Origin: Candidatus Omnitrophota bacterium
GTDB lineage: Bacteria; Omnitrophota; Gorgyraeia; Gorgyraeales; Gorgyraeaceae
DNA length: 21,155 nt
Assembly (NCBI GenBank): GCA_003485765.1
Contig: DNHS01000024.1
Coordinates: 1-21,155, forward strand
Direction of reading: 5' to 3'
Shown: one piece after another, positions 1 through 7,224 of the stretch
How positions within the stretch are numbered: the stretch's first letter is position 1
Layout: each line of letters begins with the position of its first letter
The notes under the pieces: generated by a model
Told to the model about the DNA's origin: nothing
The model's input: only the letters and a program-made list of their open reading frames with translations
Database searches by the model: none
Program-made: the position numbers and the translations under genes

Positions 1-504
1 ACCGGTTTGGTCTTGAGGTAGAGATTCATCTATTCTTTGGGCAATAAATCTGTCTCTTTTATTTAAAAGTGTATTCTTAGTCAACCTATATTTTATAAAT
101 CCAAATAATTTCTCAAACTTTGTCTTAGCCTGAGTTATTTTAAGCAATTTATCGCGCTCTTCTTTAACGAGATTAAAATCTTCAGTCTTTACTAAAGTGG
201 CTCCTCTTTTAAGGAGTCTTGCGACTAATTCGTAATTCCTGCTTCCTAAATTTAGCCCTTCCTCAACTATTTTTTCTCCTATTTCTCCTTCGGCTACCAT
301 TCCGTCTTGATATATTTTCATTCCGGATACATCTACAGAAATAAAATAATCTGATATAGCATCCCAGAAGCCCTCAACTGTCCTCTGATGTTGTCTCCAA
401 ACATCCTCTCCTAAATCTGCAATGCCTCTTTTCGTTACATCTTTTGCCAAAGAACCGAGGTCTGCACTGGTATGAATAACTGGGACATAAATCAGTGTTC
501 TCAT
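1..504 (-). CDS. Unrecognised protein, 3' end cut by window edge
   Basis: An open frame of 168 codons runs from the ATG at 504-502 off the left edge with no stop. The protein begins MRTLIYVPVIHTSADLG and continues with a mixed alpha/beta-looking region, then a charged helical region rich in Lys, Glu and Arg. I do not recognise the family. I see no signal peptide, membrane segment or P-loop. The start lies 18 nt after the gvpJ stop on the same strand, so it is probably cotranscribed as a distal gene of the gas vesicle operon. The Shine-Dalgarno sequence is weak. It may be a gas-vesicle accessory gene or an unrelated downstream gene; the sequence does not decide. Confidence 0.7.
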   Translation of the reverse strand, partial: MRTLIYVPVIHTSADLGSLAKDVTKRGIADLGEDVWRQHQRTVEGFWDAISDYFISVDVSGMKIYQDGMVAEGEIGEKIVEEGLNLGSRNYELVARLLKRGATLVKTEDFNLVKEERDKLLKITQAKTKFEKLFGFIKYRLTKNTLLNKRDRFIAQRIDESLPQDQTG

Positions 505-522
505 AATGAGATGCGGAATAAG

Positions 523-828
523 TTATTTCGCCTTTATCTTTTCTTCCAGGCGATCTAATCGTTTTTTAAGCGCTATATTCTCTTTCTCTATCTCAGTCTC
601 TTTGGCTTTAGTGGATAAATAAGAATCCTGCTGCCACCAATTTATACCCATCTCCATCGCCTTATCAACTGAGGCAACCAAGAGTCTTATTTTAATATTA
701 AGCAGGTCAATATCGGCAAGTTGGATTTTTATATCTCCGGCAATCACAATTCCTTTATCCAAAACCCTCTCTAAGATATCTGCAAGGTTAGTAGCCTCAA
801 TTGCATGAACCATTTTGTCTTGAGCCAT
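523..828 (-). CDS. gvpJ: Gas vesicle protein GvpJ (GvpA-like)
   Basis: A 101-residue protein with the GvpA-family core at about residues 12-60: helix, 'ERVLDKGIVIAGDI' strand-turn, and 'LADIDLLNIKIRLLVASVDKA'. This core matches the first two thirds of GvpA, but a charged coiled-coil tail (about residues 75-101, ending ERLEEK-like) replaces the short GvpA C-terminus, and 'GINWW' follows the core. These are traits of the minor shell/nucleation proteins GvpJ and GvpM. A strong GGGAGGA ribosome site lies 8 nt before the ATG. The position after gvpK matches the Bacillus megaterium order G-L-S-K-J. The likely role is tip assembly or nucleation, by analogy with the family. Confidence 0.9.
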   Translation of the reverse strand: MAQDKMVHAIEATNLADILERVLDKGIVIAGDIKIQLADIDLLNIKIRLLVASVDKAMEMGINWWQQDSYLSTKAKETEIEKENIALKKRLDRLEEKIKAK

Positions 829-849
829 AGTTTTATCCTCCCTTCATTA

Positions 850-1119
850 TTATGCCAATTTTTTAGCTTTTATAATTAAATCTGCTGTTTTCTTACGTAG
901 ATTTGCAATAAAATGGCAATTTTTACAATCTAAAATCTCTTTTTTATAATCTTGGCAGTTTAAAAGTATGTCTACTTCCTTTTGTAATTCTTCGGCATAT
1001 CTTGCCTTCTCTTGAACACCTTCGGCCTTATTGATTTTGTCTGTGATATCTTTTATTACAGGCTCTTGTCTTTGAAATGTCAGACAACTTATTTTGGGTT
1101 CTTCTTTATGTTTATGCAT
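850..1119 (-). CDS. Small Cys-containing protein of unknown function
   Basis: An 89-residue protein between gvpK and gvpJ, with a GAGAGGT ribosome site before the ATG. It is hydrophilic and mostly helical, with a charged middle (about 25-60) and four cysteines at 12, 55, 65 and 68; the last three form Cys-X9-Cys-X2-Cys. A basic helical tail follows ('LRKKTADLIIKAKKLA'). The cysteine pattern could bind a metal or form disulfides, but one ligand is far from the others. I do not recognise the family. Its place inside the conserved S-K-J block, 9 nt after gvpK, makes a gas-vesicle role likely by association only. Confidence 0.7.
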   Translation of the reverse strand: MHKHKEEPKISCLTFQRQEPVIKDITDKINKAEGVQEKARYAEELQKEVDILLNCQDYKKEILDCKNCHFIANLRKKTADLIIKAKKLA

Positions 1120-1128
1120 AACTACCTC

Positions 1129-1452
1129 TCACATTAAATCCCCTAAGGGGCCCAAATTTATGTTCAGCTCTTCATCTTTAAGCCCAAAAATCTCCTTTAG
1201 TTCCTGCATCTTATTTTCTAATTTTAAAAGAGTTTCTCCTATTTGTTCAATTTCTTCCTCACTAAGAGAACCACCTTCTATTCTTCTCATTGCCTGTTTT
1301 TCAAGCAGCTTCCTAATTAATTCTACAAGCGTAAGGACTAATTTTGCCAGCCCCTTCTCCACATTTTTAGGGTCAATATTAATCCTTTCAGGGTTTGTAT
1401 CTTTAACTTCCTCTGGCTCTTTAATGGTTATTGTTACAGATGACCTTTCCAT
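1129..1452 (-). CDS. gvpK: Gas vesicle protein GvpK
   Basis: About 107 residues with the GvpK core: 'VEKGLAKLVLTLVELIRKLL', then 'QAMRRIEGGSLSEEEIEQIG', then a Leu/Lys/Glu helix and the family ending 'LNINLGPLGDLM'. GvpK is an accessory protein required for vesicle formation; its exact job is unclear. An upstream in-frame ATG at 1482 would add ten residues and overlap gvpS. I prefer the ATG at 1452 because it starts 1 nt after the gvpS TAG stop and has a GGAGG (1465-1469) upstream, although the spacing of 12 nt is long. This suggests translational coupling with gvpS. Confidence 0.93.
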   Translation of the reverse strand: MERSSVTITIKEPEEVKDTNPERINIDPKNVEKGLAKLVLTLVELIRKLLEKQAMRRIEGGSLSEEEIEQIGETLLKLENKMQELKEIFGLKDEELNINLGPLGDLM

Positions 1453-1453
1453 T

Positions 1454-1705
1454 CTATGTCGGTTCCTCCGTTGCGCCTGCAAAGGGAGTTCCTCTTAGCC
1501 GTTCCATAGTCTCTACTGAGCTAAGTAAAACCTTTAATCCTAAATATATAAGGTCTACATCAGCTATAGAGATAACTATATCTCCTGAGATAACTACGCC
1601 TTTATCTAAAGCCCTATCCAAGACTTCTAAGAGAGTAATCCTCTTTTCCTTTTGAAGGTCTAAATAACTATTTTTATCCTGTAGGGTTTTTATTGGTCTA
1701 TCCAT
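1454..1705 (-). CDS. gvpS: Gas vesicle protein GvpS (GvpA-like)
   Basis: From the ATG at 1705 this is an 83-residue GvpA-family protein. After about 20 charged residues comes the core 'LLEVLDRALDKGVVISGDIV', then 'SIADVDLIYLGLKVLLSSVETME', and a short tail. It keeps the helix-strand-strand-helix plan of GvpA but lacks the 'DAWVRVSLVGIE' wording, as minor shell proteins do. A longer frame begins at 1768, but the 1705 start has an AGGAAAG site 8 nt upstream and overlaps the gvpL stop by only 8 nt. The position between gvpL and gvpK matches B. megaterium gvpS. It is probably a minor shell or nucleation component. Confidence 0.9.
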   Translation of the reverse strand: MDRPIKTLQDKNSYLDLQKEKRITLLEVLDRALDKGVVISGDIVISIADVDLIYLGLKVLLSSVETMERLRGTPFAGATEEPT

Positions 1706-2522
1706 TATGTATCTTTCCTTTTTTAGGATTGCAGAAATTATAGGGTGGCCAGGGGCCGGTGCAATCAAAGAAAAGCCCCTTGTCAGTATATTTTGCCCTA
1801 ATATCCTCTACTATGTTAAGAAAATCCCCTACTTTATCCTTATTAATTAAAAAGGCGGAATTTAAAATCATTTCGTCATTTCTTTCAGTTACTTCTTTGG
1901 GTAATAATTTATTGATACGGACCCCCGTAGGCTTCTCTTTTAACCTATCAAAACTTACCTGACCATACTCATTAAGCTTTTTATTTGCGGCTATATTCAA
2001 TAACTCCTCTTTTTTCTTCTTTAAAAGATATGCCTTGCCCGGTGCAGAAGAATTGATTTCCTTATCTATATTTAATAATTGCTCATCTTCTTGCATAAGA
2101 TTCTCTTTCAACTTCTCTGAATTACAGTAAATCTTGACCCCCCATTCCTCTTTATCTTCTAATTTTATTAATAGAGCTTTAAATTCTTTTAAATGCTGGC
2201 TAAGCATTGCTTTTAGATTATCCTCAGTATTAAATATAGTGGCAAACTTAAAGGGAATCACGCATGCATCTTTCATAATCCCTTCTATCGCCTTTTCATG
2301 GATACTCGCCTTTGCCTTAATCCATTCTAAATCAGCTAAATTCCTCTTTAAATTCTCTTCATCAAATTCGGACTCTTTAACCTTATTGACAATCGCATAT
2401 AAACTTTGGTGGTAAATGAAATAAGGTTTATCCACTAAATTCTCTATTTCTTTTAGTTTTGGCACCTTATCAGTAATGCAATACAAATAGATAAGGCCTT
2501 CTTTGGCTTTCTTTGTATTCAT
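1698..2522 (-). CDS. gvpL: Gas vesicle protein GvpL (GvpF/L family)
   Basis: A 274-residue member of the GvpF/GvpL family. The N-terminus 'GLIYLYCITDKVP' is the family's first strand, 'CVIPFKFATIF' at about 86-96 corresponds to the conserved '(V/I)xPxRFxT' segment, and 'LNSAFLINKDK' plus 'GPWPPYNFC' near the C-terminus are the family's closing motifs. GvpF and GvpL are cytosolic accessory proteins; GvpF binds GvpA and is thought to hold it before assembly. This is the most divergent of four paralogs here: it has 'FKFA' for the usual 'VRFG/A'. It lies between gvpO and gvpS and overlaps gvpS by 8 nt. Confidence 0.93.
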   Translation of the reverse strand: MNTKKAKEGLIYLYCITDKVPKLKEIENLVDKPYFIYHQSLYAIVNKVKESEFDEENLKRNLADLEWIKAKASIHEKAIEGIMKDACVIPFKFATIFNTEDNLKAMLSQHLKEFKALLIKLEDKEEWGVKIYCNSEKLKENLMQEDEQLLNIDKEINSSAPGKAYLLKKKKEELLNIAANKKLNEYGQVSFDRLKEKPTGVRINKLLPKEVTERNDEMILNSAFLINKDKVGDFLNIVEDIRAKYTDKGLFFDCTGPWPPYNFCNPKKGKIHNG

Positions 2523-2541
2523 AGCTTACCTTTTAGTAAAA

Positions 2542-2805
2542 TTATTCTCTTGGGCTAAGTTGTCCTTTGCGCTCGTAAGATTCCACTTCTAAACTACCGC
2601 TGAGTTTAACTGCATAGATATTTCTATCTTGCACTCTCGTAGGAAGCCCAAGTGACTTAATAAATGAGCTCTCTTCATAAACCTCTGCCTCTGCTTCCCA
2701 GCCATCACTGACCTTGGCGGTCTTAATTACCTTTACATCCTTGACCTCAAGGGTCTTTTTCAAAAACTCAACCACTTCTTTTCTGATATCCTCAATATTA
2801 GTCAT
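2542..2805 (-). CDS. gvpO: Gas vesicle protein GvpO
   Basis: An 87-residue protein (from the ATG at 2805) with the GvpO pattern: an N-terminal helix, then 'SDGWEAEAEVYEES', and a strand ending 'YAVKLSGSLEVESYERKGQL', which is the family's final beta strand and 'Y.R...Y'-like tail. GvpO is an accessory protein in haloarchaeal and actinobacterial clusters, where it is needed for vesicle formation and implicated in gvp expression. A GTG at 2811 overlaps the gvpG stop, but GGAGG sits only 1-2 nt from it and 8 nt from the ATG at 2805, so the ATG is preferred. Overlap or adjacency implies coupling with gvpG. Confidence 0.9.
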   Translation of the reverse strand: MTNIEDIRKEVVEFLKKTLEVKDVKVIKTAKVSDGWEAEAEVYEESSFIKSLGLPTRVQDRNIYAVKLSGSLEVESYERKGQLSPRE

Positions 2806-2807
2806 CT

Positions 2808-3047
2808 TCACACCTCCTCTTCTTTTGCCTTTCTGACGGCATCTAATCGTGCTAAAAGTTCTTTCTCCTGCCTATTGTATTCCTCCTCGTTTATTTGGTC
2901 CAATTCAAAGTTAAGCTGTAATTCCATAAGCTTCTCTTTTATCAGCCCTTCATCGGAAAATTCCTTTTCCGCGACCTCATAGATTTTCTTACCTATCCAG
3001 ATTACGCCTTTTAACGGTGCAAGAAATATGTCGTCGATCAAAAACAT
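2808..3047 (-). CDS. gvpG: Gas vesicle protein GvpG
   Basis: A 79-residue protein with the standard GvpG plan: the N-terminus 'LAPLKGVIWIGKKIYEVAE' is the family signature (normally 'P..G..wi...i...a'), followed by a charged helix with 'LNFELDQINEEEYNRQEKEL', the usual 'L..L...l..G.I.eeEf...E..LL.RL' segment. GvpG is a small accessory protein of the assembly complex that interacts with GvpF/L-type proteins in haloarchaea. The ATG is 1 nt after the gvpF stop and its TGA runs into the start region of gvpO, so the three are tightly coupled. Confidence 0.93.
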   Translation of the reverse strand: MFLIDDIFLAPLKGVIWIGKKIYEVAEKEFSDEGLIKEKLMELQLNFELDQINEEEYNRQEKELLARLDAVRKAKEEEV

Positions 3048-3048
3048 T

Positions 3049-3819
3049 TTAGTATTTCCCTGTTTCTATCACTAAATTCACAAAATTAAATGGCGGCAGC
3101 GTGCCCACATATTTAAATTTTATTTTATCTCCGGATTTGTCTGCGAGGGCCTGAACGTTTTGGTCAAATTCTGCTTCTCTACATTTTTCTACCAGGAAGG
3201 CGGCACTTATAATCATCAGCTCGCCATAGGGAGTATTGACCTTCGTATCTTGGCTCAGCGGTGAGAGCGTATTTAAAATCTCTTCCTTATAGATATCTTT
3301 CTCTTTTTGCAAGACGGCTTCGACCTTTTTGCCGACTTCCATGCGTTGATAGTAGGTCTTTGCCGGAGGCTCGGACGATATTGCTGCTTTAAGCCTCCCG
3401 ATATCTTCGTATTTCTCCAATATCTCTTTGTATATTATCTCTTCTTTAAATATCGCTTTTAGTCCAAGCTCTTTTTTGCCTTCCATATTTTTTAATAAAT
3501 CAATGAATCTATCATGCTCTTTTTCTAATATCTTTTTTACTTTATCTTCATCTTCGGCAATTGTGGCGAATCTAACAGGCAAAACCGTATAACTCCTCAT
3601 TACCTCTTCAATGGCTCGCTCATGAGGAATTAAATTTTCTCTTGAAACAGGATATTTTTTAATTGGAGAATTGCTCACCACCGCAGCAATATCATTAAAG
3701 CAAATGGAGTATAGCTCATCGCCTCTTCCGCCAATACCCAATGGGCCAAAGGATTGAGATTGATTTAACTCAATTATACAGTAGATATATTTACCTTCTT
3801 TCAAAATAACATTTCCCAT
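3049..3819 (-). CDS. gvpF: Gas vesicle protein GvpF (GvpF/L family)
   Basis: A 256-residue GvpF/L protein: 'GKYIYCIIEL' at the N-terminus, 'IAAVVSNSP' near residue 46, 'HERAIEEVM', 'TVLPVRFATIAED' at about 78-90, a helical middle, then 'ISAAFLVEK' and 'YVGTLPPFNFVNLVI' at the C-terminus. All the usual GvpF/L landmarks are present and the length is typical. It is assigned gvpF because gvpG, gvpL, gvpS, gvpK and gvpJ follow in the B. megaterium order. It closely resembles the paralog at 5431-6195. It is separated from the upstream actin-like ATPase gene by a 36-nt gap that carries a strong RNA hairpin. Confidence 0.92.
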   Translation of the reverse strand: MGNVILKEGKYIYCIIELNQSQSFGPLGIGGRGDELYSICFNDIAAVVSNSPIKKYPVSRENLIPHERAIEEVMRSYTVLPVRFATIAEDEDKVKKILEKEHDRFIDLLKNMEGKKELGLKAIFKEEIIYKEILEKYEDIGRLKAAISSEPPAKTYYQRMEVGKKVEAVLQKEKDIYKEEILNTLSPLSQDTKVNTPYGELMIISAAFLVEKCREAEFDQNVQALADKSGDKIKFKYVGTLPPFNFVNLVIETGKY

Positions 3820-3835
3820 TTATTTTTACTCTCAT

Positions 3836-3866
3836 CCCATAAGTAAGGGAGTTCCTTACTTACGGG
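3836..3866 (-). promoter_or_regulatory. Intercistronic RNA hairpin at the end of the actin-like gene
   Basis: CCCATAAGTAAGG (3836-3848) and CCTTACTTACGGG (3854-3866) form a 13-bp stem with a 5-nt loop. The single mismatch in DNA becomes a G-U wobble in the minus-strand RNA, so the stem is complete there. It includes the TAA stop of the actin-like gene. No U-run follows, so it is not a classic terminator. It may protect or separate mRNA segments, or lower translation between the two genes. Confidence 0.6.
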
Positions 3867-4905
3867 ACTCATCAGCGCTGGCTGCGACTAATGCGCCTTT
3901 AGCTACGCTCCTTAGCGGCTGAGATGCCATTCTTACTGAGCCGACCGGGATGGGTAGCTTTAGCCGGTCTAAAATTTGTTTAAACCTGCCTGAGAACCCT
4001 TTGGGAAGCGAAGTGCCGCCTGAAAGGATAATACTTATGGGCTTGGTAATCCTCGGTAATCTTCTTGCCTTGACAAACTCTTGTTTTATATTTTCAATTA
4101 CATACTCTATTAAGTGATTGTAATAAATTGATAAAGCGCTTTCAATCTTGCTTAAACCTTCTTCCTTGCTTAAATCCAAGGATGATTCTTTTATTGCCGA
4201 GACCCTGCTCGCTGTCTCATCCACCGCCATAGCCACTTGCTGGTCAATCCAATCTCCTGACTTAGCGACAGAAAACTTAAAAATCGGCACAGACATAAAA
4301 CTTAAACAGACATTGACCATCCCACCGCCAAAGGAAAGGCCAATTCCCGTAAAATCTTCCTCAGCTAACTCAGATAAGATAATGGCATGACCCTCATTTA
4401 TCGGCTTGGGACTATATCCTAATGTCTTTAAGAATCCTTCAATCATCTTTATATGATATAGGACGTTGAAATCCGCGTCCAGGGGTTCGCCGGGAACAGA
4501 AAAATAGACTATCTCGCCTTTGTGAGCAGGCTCGCCTATGACGCTTTTTATCAATAATTCTACTATAGGAAGGGCTTCTTTCTCTGTCGGGCTTATTACG
4601 CCTTTACTTAAGGGCCTTCGTGTATCTTTATTAAACATATTAGCAAACTGTAATGCCTCATCGCCTACTACATAAAGATTTTCTTCTTTGATAATATATT
4701 TTACCTTGGAGTTATCAAGGATCTTCTTGGTAAAATCAGTATGCTCCACCCCGAAGAAGGCGTTCCTCTGCGACCTAAAGACGATATCATCGCCTTCCTT
4801 ATGCGCACATTTCACAAACATCGTGCCGATATCCACACCCTTACCTTTTTGTATCTGCCCTTTGAACCCTTCAATCTCGCTTTTACCGTCTTTAGTCTTG
4901 ATCAT
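3856..4905 (-). CDS. Actin/Hsp70-superfamily ATPase (MreB/DnaK-like fold)
   Basis: A 349-residue protein with the nucleotide-binding motifs of the actin-like ATPase fold in the right order: phosphate-1 'GVDIGTMFV' at about 23-31, 'RPLSKGVI' at 97-104 (compare MreB 'RPLKDGVI'), phosphate-2 'GIGLSFGGGMVNV' at 187-199, 'SGDWID' at 216-221 (MreB 'AGDxxD'), and adenosine motif 'ILSGGTSLPKGF' at 293-304. No substrate-binding domain follows, so it is not a full DnaK. It sits between two gvpF genes, and its ATG overlaps the winged-helix stop (ATGA, 4902-4905) with a GGGGAGG site, so it is coupled to that gene. It could be a filament-forming scaffold or a chaperone ATPase; I cannot tell which. Confidence 0.85.
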   Translation of the reverse strand: MIKTKDGKSEIEGFKGQIQKGKGVDIGTMFVKCAHKEGDDIVFRSQRNAFFGVEHTDFTKKILDNSKVKYIIKEENLYVVGDEALQFANMFNKDTRRPLSKGVISPTEKEALPIVELLIKSVIGEPAHKGEIVYFSVPGEPLDADFNVLYHIKMIEGFLKTLGYSPKPINEGHAIILSELAEEDFTGIGLSFGGGMVNVCLSFMSVPIFKFSVAKSGDWIDQQVAMAVDETASRVSAIKESSLDLSKEEGLSKIESALSIYYNHLIEYVIENIKQEFVKARRLPRITKPISIILSGGTSLPKGFSGRFKQILDRLKLPIPVGSVRMASQPLRSVAKGALVAASADESRK

Positions 4906-5429
4906 TTTTTCCTCCCCTTCTTATGAATTTCCTTAAATAATCTTACTGTTTTATCCATATCATCGGATTTCTCCTTTTCCACCCGCGTTCCGATTTTATT
5001 GATATTACTCTCTAAAGTTAAACTCTCGTCCTCTACGGGAAGGTCAAAGTCCGTCTTTATTTTTATGCGTTCTTCCGGCGTCTCAATCCCTGTCTCTTTT
5101 TTTATCCCGCTTGGCGGGACGGGAATCTTAATGCTCTTTACAGCTCTCTTCAACTCGCCGCTAATTTCCCTGGCCACTTCGGATGCGACTTCTTTAATTA
5201 ACTCTTTATCAACCTTCGGCTCTTCAGTCAGTAATGTCTTTAGTCCTGTCTTGGCCAAAGAATAATGACCTTCAGAAAAACCAAGATAGTATCTTCTGAT
5301 TAAATCCCGGCATAGAAAACCTATATATTCCAACGAAAAGCCAACTTGCCTTCTTATCTGGTCTTTAGTTGCTAACCTTAATCTGGCTACACAATTAATA
5401 ATATCCGCTTCTGTCCCGGATAAAGCCAT
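4902..5429 (-). CDS. Winged-helix protein with charged C-terminal region
   Basis: From the ATG at 5429 the protein has 175 residues. Residues about 1-66 read as a winged helix-turn-helix: 'TEADIINCVARLRLATKDQI', a recognition-helix segment 'SLEYIGFLCRDLIRRYYLGF' and a wing 'EGHYSLAKTGLKTLL'. The rest is charged: a helix (about 72-96), a Pro-rich linker 'KIPVPPSG' and a disordered-looking Lys/Glu tail. A longer frame from 5498 would overlap gvpF; the 5429 ATG lies 1 nt after its stop. It could be a DNA-binding regulator, or the domain could serve as a protein adaptor for the actin-like ATPase, whose start overlaps its stop. Confidence 0.8.
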   Translation of the reverse strand: MALSGTEADIINCVARLRLATKDQIRRQVGFSLEYIGFLCRDLIRRYYLGFSEGHYSLAKTGLKTLLTEEPKVDKELIKEVASEVAREISGELKRAVKSIKIPVPPSGIKKETGIETPEERIKIKTDFDLPVEDESLTLESNINKIGTRVEKEKSDDMDKTVRLFKEIHKKGRKK

Positions 5430-5430
5430 A

Positions 5431-6195
5431 CTATTTTTCCCACTCCTCAGGATAAATAACAATGCTGACAAAATTAAAGACCGGCAGGGGTCCGGCATAC
5501 ATAAACTTTATCCTGTCCTTATATTTTTCACTCAGATCATCCATTACGTTATCAAATTCTTTTTCCCTGCCTTTATCTACCAAGAAAGCGACGTTCATAA
5601 ACATCTCATCGCCTACGGTCTTATTAAGTTTATAATCAAAGGCTGTTCTTCTTAAGGCATCTACTATCTTCTCAGTCTCTTTTCCTTTTTTCTTTGTTAG
5701 AGCTTGTTCTACCATCTTACCTACTTCCATTTTGGCCTGAATATTTTTCTTATTCTTGTCGTTCTGAATATCCTCTTTTGTTCTCTTAATTGCCTTATTC
5801 TCGTCTACAACCTCTTTGAAGATTACATCCATATTCTTCCATACGCCTTTGACGCCAAGTTCTACTTTATGGTCAGCATCCCGTAACGCATTCTTAAACT
5901 CTCTATATCTTCTGTCTAAAAGATTCCTTATCTCATCGGCATTAGAGGCAATAGTGCCGAATCTAACTGGAAGCACACTATCAAACTCCTGCATCACTTC
6001 TTCAATTACCTTCTCATGAGCTAACATATTTTCGCGATTCACAACAAATTTAGTCATCGGATGGTTACTTACTACCATACTTAAGTCATCGTAGCCAATA
6101 GTTAAAACCTCATCACTGCCTATACCTATAGGGCCAAAATTCCTCTCTTGCTTTGTGCCAATGATACAATAAATATATTTTCCTTCTTTTTCCAT
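5431..6195 (-). CDS. GvpF/L-family gas vesicle protein (paralog)
   Basis: A 254-residue GvpF/L protein with the same landmarks as gvpF at 3049-3819: 'GKYIYCIIGT', 'LSMVVSNHPM', 'HEKVIEEVM', 'SVLPVRFGTIAS' and the C-terminal 'NVAFLVDKGRE' and 'YAGPLPVFNFVSIVI'. Residue-by-residue similarity to that paralog is clear along the whole length, so the two probably arose by duplication. The middle is Lys-rich and helical ('KNKKNIQAKMEVGKMVEQ'). It starts 4 nt after the stop of the GvpF-J fusion gene and is followed after 1 nt by the winged-helix gene. Confidence 0.93.
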   Translation of the reverse strand: MEKEGKYIYCIIGTKQERNFGPIGIGSDEVLTIGYDDLSMVVSNHPMTKFVVNRENMLAHEKVIEEVMQEFDSVLPVRFGTIASNADEIRNLLDRRYREFKNALRDADHKVELGVKGVWKNMDVIFKEVVDENKAIKRTKEDIQNDKNKKNIQAKMEVGKMVEQALTKKKGKETEKIVDALRRTAFDYKLNKTVGDEMFMNVAFLVDKGREKEFDNVMDDLSEKYKDRIKFMYAGPLPVFNFVSIVIYPEEWEK

Positions 6196-6199
6196 AATA

Positions 6200-7222
6200 T
6201 TACTCTCTTACCCTCACTAACATCGCGTTCTCTTTTTGGTTTGCCTGCTCGTTGGCAGCGCAGTAGTCAGCGAGTATCTTATAGGCCTTATTCACTTCAT
6301 CGAATTCTTTCTCGACGCAAGGCATATTCGGATTTCTATCCGGATGGGTAGAAAGCGCCTGTCTCTGGTAGGCTTTCTTGAGCTCATTCTTACTCGTGAT
6401 GTCATTTAAAATCCCGAGCTTTTTCTTCGCCCAATCTACATCTTCGTAATTTAGCGTTTTTATCTCAAGGGTATAAAAACTATATGGCGGAAGCGGCCCT
6501 ACACATCTAAAATTTAGCTTCTCGGCAAATTCAGTATTTAGCTCTTCTACTTTCTTATCAAAATCCTCACGCCTATCCTTATCTATTAAGAAAGCAATAT
6601 TAACCACCATTTTATCATCCATAAGCTCGTGGGCATTGAAAGCCTGACTTACGCTTTTAAGAGAAGCTTGTATTCTCTTAGAATACCCTTCTCTAATTCT
6701 GTCTAACGCTTCTTTAACCATAAGCCCTACCTTCATCTGGTCGTCCACAGTTACGCCTCCGGGTGAGGCTAAAAGTCTCTCCTTAAACTCTTTAATCTCT
6801 TTGCCTTCCCTGATCTCTTTAAGAACCAAATTAAAATCACCCCAAGTGGCAACAACATCAATCTCTATCATATTCAATATTTTATTAAAAACATCTTTGA
6901 TTGTAGAATGGCCGCACGCCAATATATGTTTAATCTCCTCTATATTTTTAGCAAAGGTCCCTAATCTCATAGGAATGATGGTATGGCCTAAGCTCATGAT
7001 ATTTTCGAGAGCTTTTTGATGCCTTACTAAAAACATGGCTAATCTATCTTTACGCATATGCGTATAATCTATCATCTCCGAATCGCTCACTACCGCCGAT
7101 ATATCCTGATAGGCAATCGTATATACCCCGTTAGATTCGCTTTCTTCTAATAATAAAAGGAGACCCTTCGGAATAGAAAGATAGAGGCTTACATTCGAAT
7201 TTAAAATTCCGTAAATATACAT
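6200..7222 (-). CDS. GvpF/L protein fused to a C-terminal J-domain
   Basis: A 340-residue fusion. Residues 1-255 are a GvpF/L protein: 'MYIYGIL', 'ISAVVSDSE', 'TIIPMRLGTFA' at about 81-91, 'VNIAFLIDKDRR' and 'CVGPLPPYSFYTLEI' at 240-254. Residues about 264-322 are a J-domain: 'WAKKKLGI', helix II 'KNELKKAYQRQALSTHPDRNP' in part, with the HPD triad at 293-295, and helix III 'EFDEVNKAYKILADYC'. J-domains stimulate the ATPase of Hsp70 partners through HPD. The fusion would link a GvpA-binding protein to an Hsp70-type ATPase. An AGGGGA site lies 8 nt before the ATG. The Cdc48-like gene ends 2 nt upstream. Confidence 0.93.
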   Translation of the reverse strand: MYIYGILNSNVSLYLSIPKGLLLLLEESESNGVYTIAYQDISAVVSDSEMIDYTHMRKDRLAMFLVRHQKALENIMSLGHTIIPMRLGTFAKNIEEIKHILACGHSTIKDVFNKILNMIEIDVVATWGDFNLVLKEIREGKEIKEFKERLLASPGGVTVDDQMKVGLMVKEALDRIREGYSKRIQASLKSVSQAFNAHELMDDKMVVNIAFLIDKDRREDFDKKVEELNTEFAEKLNFRCVGPLPPYSFYTLEIKTLNYEDVDWAKKKLGILNDITSKNELKKAYQRQALSTHPDRNPNMPCVEKEFDEVNKAYKILADYCAANEQANQKENAMLVRVRE

Positions 7223-7224
7223 TT

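Noticed and set aside
7125..7135. ACCCCGTTAGA in the GvpF-J gene, encoding 'SNGV' as in the palindromic element
   Set aside because: Only one short half-site with no partner arm, and the protein aligns with its GvpF paralogs there, so coincidence is likely.
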